This document shows positions 11,608 to 21,800 of a stretch of DNA of 64,000 nucleotides, one piece after another. The DNA is from Phanerochaete sordida. Lineage: Eukaryota; Basidiomycota; Agaricomycetes; Polyporales; Phanerochaetaceae. Position 1 is the first letter of the stretch, and each line of letters opens with the position of its first letter. The notes beneath the pieces were generated by a model. It did no database searches, was not told the origin of the DNA, and saw nothing but the letters and a program-made list of their open reading frames with translations. Made by a program: the position numbers and the translations under genes. The stretch spans positions 62,001 through 126,000 of the forward strand of contig BPQB01000066.1 in NCBI GenBank assembly GCA_019973155.2. The letters run 5' to 3'.

Positions 11608-14600
11608 ATGAACGCACAGAACTTTCATCACGCAGGGCCTCCTACAATCTTCCTCCAGTATGAGGTGCCGTACCCTCAATGGCCCACAGGCAACATCGCC
11701 AGCGCCAAGAGGCCTCGCGCGGCGAACAAGGCTATTGCTGCTGCGATTGCGCTGCTTCAGCACAAGACCGAAGATTCGCTGGCTGCGGCGATCTCTGACA
11801 AGCTGCAGACGAAACCTCCGCCGGTGGTGGTCGCTCTCTTTCCCGATGATAGCGACACACAGCCGTTCCGCGAGTTGCTGAAGAATGGGGCGGAAAGTCT
11901 TGCGCAGGGGCGGCGTACGAACGTGAAAGATAGTCCCAAACCGACAGAGGAGAAATTGGAAAATGATGCACGGGCAGATTCTTGTATGATGCCTTTCGTC
12001 CGAAATTTATTTCATCTTGACACTTACAACACTATAGCGACCCTGGACATAGTAGATGCCACGGCGAATAGGCTGTCGGTTATCTATCAGGGTTTTGCAA
12101 CTCTGTACGACCGTACACTGGCAATTTACAGCAACGTTTGTCTTATGAGGGATTGCCACCCTCGAGTTTTGGTCGTTCTCCAGCCAGAAAGTGTTATTGA
12201 GGGAGTGAGTAGCGGGACAGCGGCGTCCGACTGTACTGATATTGTATGACATCACCACTCATTTCATTGCTTCAAGCAGGACCACTTCATCAGCAGCATC
12301 AGTCTCGTCTGTGATGAAAGTAAGCCCTCTCCTTCAAATCTGCAAAAGCGATCGTGACATTATTCAGTCAGAAACGATGAAATTGGGCCGGCAGGACGTG
12401 TGGTAATCTTTGACTTCTCGAACATGGAAAACGGTACGAAACACATTGACGTGGTTGCACTTTATTGATGCGTATCGATCATCCCTATTAGATCCTCGAA
12501 GAAGCGTAGATTCTCGCACCTTGAATCGTTCTACGGGGCTACAGTGGGCTATATTCCGAGTGTTTAGTTATACCGGCTTTCCCCACAGCTGTGCGGTACG
12601 TGGTCGAAGCGGTCTACAAATAATGTTGCGCTGAGGATTTCGATAGGGCAGCGTAGATCGCACAGACCACTCACTACCTCAAGAACCTTCCACCGAGCAC
12701 CCAGACCCATCCATCCGCAAGCCCACCGCTGAGGGATCCACTAGCAAGCAGACGTTCTGGAGTGAAGATGTCAAAGGCTTTGGGGGGATTTTCGAAGACG
12801 CCAAAGCATTCGTGGAAGCGACGAGCAAGAATCCTGAGGAAGGTGGAAGCCAAGACCTCGTCGTCCTCATTCGGTTTGTATAGCAGCATATTCTCTGCAT
12901 GAAGAAGTCGCTGATGTCAGCTCACAGCTCCGACATGCTCCCAAATGAGCTGACTCGACAGCATTGTTCTGCGTGCGGGGCTGTCTGCCCTGCGGCTGGT
13001 CTTATTTACCGCATAATGAGCGAGGCATGCTCCTTCGCAAGCGAACACGCTTCTGGGCGTATAATGAGTATATTTGTAGGGGATTCCACAGCTAGTTCTC
13101 CGGCAAGTGGTCTGGCAACGCATGTACTTGCTCTAGCAAAACCGCACGGTATATCACCGTCCGAAATTACGATACTTGAAGAGGTACGCAGTGATATCAT
13201 AGCTCAACCCAATACTTAAGGCTAATCGAACGTCTTTAGATTGAGCTAGCAACCGCTGTCACACCCCCTGCGACGTCACCGAGCGATAACCATTGGCGCA
13301 TTACCGCAGCAGATATCGAAAGGCATTTCAACGACGTTTTCCGGCCAGAACCCGGTGCCAACTCCCACATTTTATATTTTAAGAAACCGCTTGATCTGGC
13401 TCCAACACTATTCACCCGGGAATCAGCCCTGGCATCGGTTAGAACATCAGCTCTCTCGCCCTCCATACTCATGCCTTCATCCCGCGCCATGTCTTTGACT
13501 TCTGAACCTCCTGTGGGCACGCACCTCGCAGGCCACCGTGTACCACCGCCGGATTCAGACTTCCACCTACTGCCTGATACCCTCCGCCCAGAAAAACGCG
13601 GGCAGCCCGACGTGGATCATGCAGAAGGCCCAACACAGAAGGCAGCACGCACCAACGCTTCGAGTGCAAGCATTCAGCCGGTCTCCGGCGGAACGTTCTC
13701 GACATCGCAGGTCAACGATCTTCGTGATGCAGCCAAGCGGCGACGTAAGCGGTACATGGAGGGCCGCCAGACGACCGCACCCGCTGTCACGCAACAGGTA
13801 CCCCTTGCGGAACGCATTCGCGTACTAGAGGGGGAGAGACGAGCGGAAGAGGACAGCAGGCGCGCCGCGGAAGGTGCGAAGGACGAGCTCAGGAAGAAAC
13901 TTCATACGCTCAGTCAGCGCGTTGCGGAGGTGGATCACTGCGAGAAAAATGCCGATGCGGAGGGGCGAGCGTGGCAGGCAGAGGGACTCGCGCTCGAGAC
14001 CAAGCTGTCGGCGCTGCGACGCGAGAGTTCCGCCGCGCTCAAAGAGCACGTCGCAGAGTTCGATCAAGTCGCCAAGGGCAAGGGGAAAAAGAAGCAGGAG
14101 TGGGACGCAGAGAGGTTTGCGCTCGAGGACAAGCTAGCGGCAGTGCAACAGGAGAGCAGCGCGGTGGTCGAGAAGCGCCTCACATGGTTCGAAAGAACGA
14201 TATCGTCGATGCAGCACGATCTCAGCGTAGCTCTCGAGTTGCGCACGGAGCTCGAGAGAGCCAAAGTGAGCAGCGAGAAGGAGAAGCAGGCGTGGCAAAT
14301 GGAGAAGCTTTCGCTCGAGGACAAGCTTGCGACGCTCCAGCGCGAGCGCCGCGCGGGGCTGGAGCAGCACACTGCGGAGCTCGATCGAGTTCAGAAGGGT
14401 AAAGAGCTGCTCGCGCAGCGCGTCTCGGAGCTGGAGAGCGCTGAGAGGAGGACCGATGCCGAGAGGCAGACCTGGAAGACCGAGAGGGTTGCACTCGAGA
14501 ACACGCTCGCGCAGCGTACCTCTGAGCTCGAGCGAGCCGTGAAAACCAGAGATCAGGAGAAGGTGGCGTGGCGTGCGGAGAAGCTCGCGCTCGAGGCGTC

Positions 14601-14811
14601 GCATGCGGCGGTGACACAGGAGAAGGAAGTGGCCCAGCGGGCGAAGGAGGGCCTCCGGCAGGAGCTGCTCCAAGCCATGGAGAAGAACGTGCAATTATTT
14701 TCTGCTCAGGCCAAGGACGCCGCAGGCATTCTTCTGCGGCTGCAGGAGCAGACACGCCTCGACGCTGGACACCAGGTCTCGGGTTCCCCAGATTCTACTA
14801 GTCCGTCTTAG
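11608..14811 (+). CDS. HOS3-like pseudo-deacetylase with C-terminal coiled coil (E1)
   Basis: Read exon by exon, this gene parallels the HOS3-type deacetylase B1 that converges on it, but the catalytic residues are gone. Exon 1 (PPTIFLQY, then RPRAANKAIAAAIALLQ) matches B1 QIFLQDVC and RPERIHAVKLGLAALC. The B1 motif RPPGHHCDR is replaced by LQPESVIEG, DIDLHHG by DFSNMENG (about 12410), FYGGIHD by FYGATVG, and CGFDASEHE by SDMLPNELT. RFWEAYETTYSTI aligns with TFWSEDVKGFGGI (about 12750) and RFTAEACAFADKYASGR with RIMSEACSFASEHASGR (13012). The intron after LDE/LEE is in the same place, and after it the frame is open from 13241 through ATG 13471 to TAG 14809-14811. The last ~330 residues are coiled coil with five repeats beginning W..E...LE. 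The FYG exon is frame-shifted relative to its neighbours, so expression as a full protein is uncertain. Confidence 0.65.
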
Positions 14812-14923
14812 GAATCAGAGCGCGATGAATCAATCAGTGTAACAGTTGACAGCGGCGTTGATGATTCATACATGTCCTGTACCCGTCGTGGCTCTAAAAC
14901 CCAATAACAATATATCTTGTCCG

Positions 14924-17335
14924 TTACGCTGTATGTCCTGGCTGTTGGAAAACGTTGCGACCCAGCCGGTGTATACATTCCTCTAAGTCAACCATTCGTG
15001 CTCTGAGATCGTCAGTCCGCTTTAAAAGCACCCCAATGGCCTCCAACGTCGCTAGTGTAGCGGTGTGACGCGCGGACGGCAAAGGGGACGGTCCGGCAGC
15101 AGCAGAAGGTACGCGTTCTCCGCGAGGCTCACTGTGTGATTTCTTTGCGGGTGTTGACACAACGTCCTCGCCGCTCCTGGGTCGCTTGTTGGCCGCAGAC
15201 CTTGGAAGCGTGAAGGGTGGGGTTGCATGTAGTCGAGGCGGCTCATGCAACGGTACAGCCTTGTGGACAGGCGCTAGATGGACTGAGGTAACGGGAAGAG
15301 GTACGGAGGGCCGTGAAGTAGAAGGAGCAGGAGCGGTCGTCGATGACGTCGCATAGTGCTGACGAGGTAGATGCGCGGCAGGGGATGATTTAGAGACGGA
15401 TCTCTTGGGAAGCAAGGACAGTGGACTTCCTTCCAAAGCCGTCAGCGTGACGGAGACGTCAAACCGTTCTGCATGTGCCTGAATCGCGCTTGAGAGTGAG
15501 CCCAAGCTTTTGGATTCTATCGGGCTCTGCATCCGAGTCGGCGGACGGCGCGCGACAGAGAAAGGTGGTGTCGTGTGTGGCACAGAGAGGAGCGACACAG
15601 CTGGCTTTGACGCGACAGAAGGAACTAGGAGACCACGAGAAATCTGTCGTGTTCGCTTGAGCCAGGATTCCACGGCCTCCCCTTCCGGAACGCGTGAATT
15701 CAAGGTGCATGCAGCGATCTGCTCGTTCGAATTAGACAGTGTCTACATGAATGCTGAGCCTCGTACCTCGTCCAGGACGCTTTTCTCCCACCACTTCGGA
15801 TCTACAGTCGCACCGCCTGCCTCGGCGAGCGCACCGACGTGGGCCATGGTTCCGCTGATAAGAGCACGGTCGGAATATCCGCCTTCCAGTACGCTGACGA
15901 GCCGCCCGGAGGCGTATTTATCCGCAAACGCGCAAGCTTCCGCGGTGAAGCGTCTGTAGAACTCGGTCGGGATGTGGACCTTGCCGAGGGAAATATCAGG
16001 ATCTTCGTGTTCGGAGGCGTCAAAGCCGCAGCTACGAAGCATTCGATGAGTGATGACGGAGCAGAAGAAGGCAGCTGTTAAAATGCACCTTATGATGACC
16101 AGTACGTCGTCGGCATCGCCGCTAGCCTGTACAGCCGCGATGGCTCGCGCGAGAATCGTGGAGTACGTGGTCTCGTACGCTTCCCAGAATCTTTTCGGCT
16201 TGCGGTGTGCACGTAGCGGAACGTTGTGAATCCCCAAACACTTTGGTCGTTCTCCCATGGATACTTGTACGAGAGCTTCATTCTTGCCTTCGTCACTCTT
16301 CAGGCTATCGTTAATCATAATTATGGCGGTAGTTGAACGACTCACAGTGCCTGGAAAGCTCTTAGCGTCGTGTATGCCGCCGTAGAAGAACGATGGTCCG
16401 AGTCGATTTCCGAGAACCAATCTTTGAGTGCCATCTCCTGGCCATAACAGCGTCATTAGTGTAGCTTTGAGATTCAGGATGTCGCCCACCGTGATGTAAA
16501 TCTATGTCAAAAAGGACAACTCGTTTCACGCCGTGCTTTCTATAGGCTTTTCGTGAGGGCACGAACCAAATCAGCACGTTGGACACGTAGAATGGGACTG
16601 CACCCACCATGTTCTGCAGCTATCATGACGTTATTGATATAGCAGAATCCTGCTGGAGTAGACTGTGCGCGAGATTAGTAACATGGCATCGATATCCGCC
16701 AGGAGACTAGAATCTCACCCGATCGCAGTGGTGCCCAGGTGGGCGTATCACCACAAATGCTCGCGGTGCTGTACCGGAAGCACACGTCTGATTGTGTTTG
16801 GCAGGCTTGCATACCGAGTCGACAGCTTCTAGCGTTGCACCCACTGCGCCGTTCATCGCCGTCATGCTAGTCCTCGCGACTGGGAAGCGTGTTAGTCACG
16901 CTATGTGTATAGAAGTGATTCTGCCTTACGGTACAAATCGCAGATCTCGTTCTTTGGAACTTTCTGGCTCCTTTCAGCCCATGTGTTCGAGGACAGGCCC
17001 CGCTTGCAATATTTGGCGAGCCTGTCGACTAGAGAACCGTGCACAGCCCGCACGACGTTGGACTTCATGATATCGACAGAGGCACTGGTTCGGTTGATTG
17101 CAAGAGGAGAAGTCATTGAGGAAGAGGGTGGTACGCCTTCATGGGACCTCGCGAGTCTGTCCTCGAGGCGTGCGCATAGAGCTGCCAAACCGAGCTTGAC
17201 CGCATGTATGCGTTCTGGACGCTCGGGGTGAACATATTCTGCCACGCCGTCATTGAGAGGGTGTTCGTGCAGCGTGCACACATCTTGCAGGAAAATCTGA
17301 GGCGAACAGTACGTCTTTCCGTGAGTGTGCATCAT
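14924..17335 (-). CDS. HOS3: HOS3-type histone deacetylase (B1)
   Basis: Zinc-dependent lysine deacetylase of the fungal HOS3 class, expected to remove acetyl groups from histones. The start is ATG 17335 (MMHTHGKTY). The catalytic core is complete across about eight short introns: EYVHPERPERIHAVKLGLAA, VVIRPPGHHCDR (about 16740), GFCYINNVMIAAEH, VVLFDIDLHHG (about 16510) with the zinc-binding Asp and His, FFYGGIHDAKSFPG, CGFDASEHE (second zinc-ligand Asp, about 16020), and the catalytic-loop EGGYSDRALISGTMAHVGAL. CGFDASEHE followed by EFYRRFTAEACAFADKYASG is characteristic of HOS3. A Ser/Pro-rich tail of about 250 residues ends in a short predicted helix (RARMVDLEECIHRLG). The stop is only about 110 bases from the stop of the convergent E1 gene. 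I read all splice sites as GT..AG, with no in-frame stop. Confidence 0.85.
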
Positions 17336-18540
17336 CGGGCTGTGCAAGGGAAGTGGACAGAGCTGCGGGCTGTCGCGGGCCGCGGACGATGAACGCAGGT
17401 AAAATGTCACGTGTGCTGCAATTTTCCCACGTGCACAGCTTCTGCAAAAAATTCAGCGCATCGCCGAGTCCGCTGGAACATGCAAGGATACACGGTCGAT
17501 GACCATATTACTTCAGGTCTGCAGAACTGTATTGCGCAGCAGTATAAAACCACCCGACCGAGCGCGCCGAAGCCTCGTAGCTTTCGACGAGCAGGGTCCA
17601 GCAGCACGGAATCTATTTGTAAGTAGATTTATAGCAGGCATCCTAGACACAGTTCGTGATGGGCAAGCAGTATCATAGCATATGCAATCGTACGAATCAT
17701 TGTCGTTACACGAGCAGCCTTGACATACTTCGCTGCCTTCTACGCCATCGTGGGCGCCTTCCACTTTGACGTCTGCTTCAACGTGATATATCGTCGCAGG
17801 TGTCGGAACCAATCGTTCGCGCCCGACGAAAACGCGGTAGATTCGAGTTTGCTTAGTAGGTCGGTAGTTAAACATGAAGACAGAACGCGTCACAAGGAGA
17901 TCAGACCTGCGTGTAGGCGTTGAGATCATACTCCGAAGACTGCGCCAGCGACTTTGACCCTCGGATGCGCCAGAGCTGCCTGGCATCGAACGAGCGAGTT
18001 CTAGAGATCGTGGCACATTCAGTAAATTGGGACAAAGGCCGTTGCGCGATGTACAAAGCATATTTTAATCACGACCACGTACCGAACGATGTGGATGAGA
18101 TGATTCGGCGTAGTCGCCTGGTCCGCGACCGTTCTCTGCTATCTTTGCGACCGGACATCGACCTGAGATTTACCCGAGGTCTGGGTGCGTGCTGTGCTAG
18201 AATGCTATGATGGCATAGCGACAACGGTTGCTCTAAATGGCAGTAGCAGCTTTTGAGCATGTACCTCTGGAATGGAAAAGATATGCACTCAGCACGAGCC
18301 GGAGCTATGTTGTTGAAGCTATCAGTCATTTCGACGTTAGCAGTGCTCGCCGCCGGCTGGCAAGCGAGCGGGTGCCTCATCGGGATTCTAGTCAGCGTGT
18401 GCCAGCAGATAGCTAAGGTTTGTGGTGAGGATTACAGCAGCGTGTAGGATACGGAGCTAGCGACGCACATGGTATGAGAAGGAGCCCGCGCTGGTGGATC
18501 GCAGGAAGGACGAGTACTCGCAAAGCGGGATACTTAATTG
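17336..18540. other. Region between deacetylase B1 and the Z1 promoter
   Basis: Two modest open frames exist (minus strand 17513-18061, plus strand 17920-18210) but neither shows a motif I recognise, and they are not clearly kept in the matching interval upstream of Z2. From about 18430 onward the sequence matches the upstream regions of Z2 (49280) and Z3 (52620), with shared words such as GCAGGAAGGACGAGT. I treat that end as Z1 promoter. Confidence 0.4.
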
Positions 18541-18560
18541 GGAAGGCGCGTCAACGTTCC

Positions 18561-18568
18561 ATATATGG
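18561..18568 (+). promoter_or_regulatory. TATA box of zinc-finger gene Z1, now detached
   Basis: ATATATGG at the same place, relative to flanking conserved words, as ATATAAGG at 49391 (Z2) and ATATATAG at 52717 (Z3). About 30 bases downstream the LINE insertion begins, so this core promoter is now separated from the Z1 coding region by 22.5 kb of transposon. Confidence 0.7.
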
Positions 18569-18598
18569 AAATAGGCGCATCAGAATTCCACAGACTCT

Positions 18599-18611
18599 CG
18601 CTTGGGCACTC
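18599..18611. repeat. Left 13-base target-site duplication of LINE-1
   Basis: CGCTTGGGCACTC, identical to 41144-41156. It borders the T18 tract that is the LINE 3' end. Joining the two flanks restores a sequence that aligns with the promoter and 5' UTR of Z3. Confidence 0.92.
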
Positions 18612-18800
18612 TTTTTTTTTTTTTTTTTTGGTTCTAGTTGTTGAAGTGCTACCGACGTTGGGTAATGTACACCTTGGGAAACGGAGAGAAGACAAAACAG
18701 GGGAGTCAATCGCGTGGCCCGGCGGGGGCGCAGCGATCTCCATAGTGCCGGAACGGCAGGCGTGAGCACACAGGCGGGCTTCGGGCCCGCCGTGCACAGG

Positions 18801-21800
18801 TCAGTCTCCGGCGGGAGCGGCTCCAGGGGGAGCGGCGTCCACCGGTACGGGGTCAAACTCGGAGTCCGAGTCAGAGTCAAGATCAAGCGCGTGCGCACGC
18901 CGCGCAGGGCGAGGAGGCAGGGGCTCGTCGCGCTGCGCCGGGGGCCCAGCGTCCGAAGGAGGCGGGCCCGCTGCAAGAACGCCAGCGGCGCGCAAAACCG
19001 GGGTCATCCATGCCGGGAATGCAGGCACGGGCTCGCGGGCAGGGTATGCAACGCGAAGAGATGCTTCAGTTTGTCGGAGCGGATGGTGGTGCTTGAGCAC
19101 CCAGTCGCGGAACGGCGTCCGGACGCGTGCCCGCCGCCACTCCTGATACCACCTCCGGCGAGCAGACGTGAGCTGCTCGAAGAAGAAGTACGTGGCAGAC
19201 CGCCACTCGGGGTCGCCAGCGTCGCGTGCCGGGTACACCACCGTGCGGATGTGCTCCATGAGGTCCTGCCACTCGAACGTCCCCACGAGGGGGTTGAGCG
19301 CGAGGAACTCCTCGAGCTGGTGAACGTCGAGCCGCTGTTCAGCCGCCTGGATTTCGAGCTGCTTCCCCGCCTCCTCGAGCTCCAGTCGGCGGGCGTGCGG
19401 GAGCCGCGCTGGGGGCTTGATAGCCCGCGGGCGAACCCAGTACTCGCATTCGTACAAGGTATGGTCGCGAGTCTCCGGCACGCCGGCGCACAGACATGTT
19501 CGCGGGCCGTCCTTATTGAACTTAGCGCGGTACTCGCCCGAGGGGTAGTGGCCGGTCATGAACCGAGTCACCCGGGCGTACTGCAGGTTGCTGGCCCCGT
19601 ACTTGGAGAGAAGAAGGTGCCGCTTCGACGGCACGATCAGCTTGTGCTCCGACTTGCGGAGGAGGTTGGAGTGCCCGCGGTAGTCGACGCTGCACATCTG
19701 CCGGTGCCACGCGGCGACGGCCTGCGAAGTGACGGCGGAGCGAGCCGCCGCCCACGACGTGAGTTCGGGCTGAGCGACACGCTTTGCCGCCGCGTTAGCG
19801 AGGCGGTCCACATACTCATTGAGCTGTGTAGCGAACGAACCGCAGCCCGCGTGCTCGACATGGGACGGCACCCAGTACACGTCAACGCGATGCCTGGGGT
19901 GGCGGTCCAAGAACGACTTCACCGTTTGGGACGCCAGGATCGCGTGCCGGGCAGACGGGCCATTGCGGCAGGCAAAAACCGAATTGGCAGCAGCGACGTT
20001 ATCCACGAAGATGTTCAGCGTGAATTCGTAGGCGCCCGAGGCGCGCAGCGCCGCGGCAGCAGGAGTGGCCGACCACTCCGTCCATTCCTGGACAAGAGCA
20101 GAGCAGCCCCGACTGAGGGCCGTCATCTCGGCATCATAAACAGTTGCACGGCCGCAGGCCCGGCTCCCTTCGCGCAGGGGAGTGGACGGCATGGGAGCCT
20201 GCCAGACTGCCCATCCCGCACCCGTCGCAGGGTGGGGGCCGGGAGGATCGCGCAGCGGGGCCGCGCCGAAAGCCGCGGCCACGACTGGCTGCGCGCTCGC
20301 GCGCACCGCGGACCCGTCGGTGACCAAAGTCAGCGACAGCGGGTTCTGGATCGCGGCGGTGGTGGTCGGCGCGTACTCCTCGCAGAACCAGTGACGGAAA
20401 TCGTCGCTGCGCGGGTCTTTCTTTGGGATGCGGGCGCGATCCCGGGGGTAGAGGAAATGGAACGCAAGTCTGTCGGCGTCCACATATGTGTCCACCAGCC
20501 GAAAGCCGGGGATTGCGACCGGCGCCGTCGCATTGAACCGCTCATCGCACTGAAAATACGCCTCGTGTATCCACGTAAGCGGCGTGTGACGATCCTTCTT
20601 CCGCCGCGGAGGGCGGTAGTACTGCAGATCGACGCGCCCACGCATGCCGTGGCGGTCGAAGACAGCCCGGCACCGGTTGCGCATGTAGATCTGGGGCTCC
20701 AGGTTGTGTTCGTTGGGCGCCCAGACCTCGGGGAGGTACGCGCGGAGGGGATGGCCCCGATGCAGGGTATGCACGCGGAGGCACGCTCGGCGCATGAACT
20801 TGTTCACCTGCTCCTTGATAGGAAGCAGGCCAGCGCTGATGTCCAGCGCGCCCACCGGCGTGGTGCAGAAGGCCCCGGAGATCCAGCGCGCAGCGCGAGA
20901 CTGCGCCTTCTGCATCTCATCGGCGGCGTACTTCTTCCGAAGCCACTTCGGGTGCCACCACAGTTGGGCCCCGTAGCACATGACCGGGACGACGTTGGAG
21001 ATGTACAGACGCCGCTTGTCCTGAGGTGACATGCCCCGCACCGAGTTCCCCAGCATGCGAAGGCTGTTCACGGTGCTGCAGGCCTTGACAGTGTAGTGGC
21101 GAATGTGCTCTCGGAACGAGAGCTTGGGGTCCAGAAAGAAACCCAGGTAGCGGACTACCTTGCGCGGCCAGACGAGAGTCTCGCTGCCAGGTGAGTATAC
21201 TTTGACCGGCGGGCCCAAGGGATCGTCACCGACCCACTCGCGCCAAGGCTTCCGCCCGTTGCGGAAGTGCATGAGCTCGGTCTTGGCCGCCTCAATGCGG
21301 AGACCAACCCGGGTGAGGCACGAGGTGAGAATACTCGCCGCAGCCCCCAGCTTCTGCGCGTTGACCTCCGCCATCGTCATGTGGGCGGGCACCTCGGCTT
21401 TCCGGGAGAAGACGTGCAGCAGGCCATCGTCCACGTAAAACTGAAGGGTGACGCCAGGGAAGGCCTCGTTGATGCGCCGTTCGGCGATCCGGATAACGGG
21501 CGCAAGGTAAAGGTTCGCGAGCACCGGCGAAAGAGCGGAACCCTGGCCAACCCCAGTAGTCATGCGAGCTGGAGGTGTGACCACGCCGTTGAACAGGAAC
21601 GCAGTCTCGCGGTCCGCGAGGTAGTGTTCGAAGAAGCGCACGAGGAAAGGGCTGAAGCCCTGGTGGCGCAAGATGTCGCACAGCATACGGTGGTTTATGG
21701 ACGGGAAGAACTGCGCGACGTCCACCAGGAGCGCCGCGCTCTCCATGCCCTGATTCCATGCCTCCTTGATGTTGTGCACGAGACAGATCCCGGCATCGGT

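Noticed and set aside
17513..18210. Two small genes between B1 and the Z1 promoter
   Set aside because: Frames of 96 and 182 codons on opposite strands have no motif and no clear counterpart in the matching interval before Z2.
18612..18629. T18 tract as a transcription terminator
   Set aside because: It directly borders a perfect target-site duplication and follows a minus-strand LINE ORF2, so it is the retrotransposon poly(A) tail.
18714..21029. A 771-codon plus-strand frame opposite LINE-1 ORF2
   Set aside because: It is antisense to the RNase H and reverse transcriptase regions, has no motif, and is explained by codon bias of the real gene.
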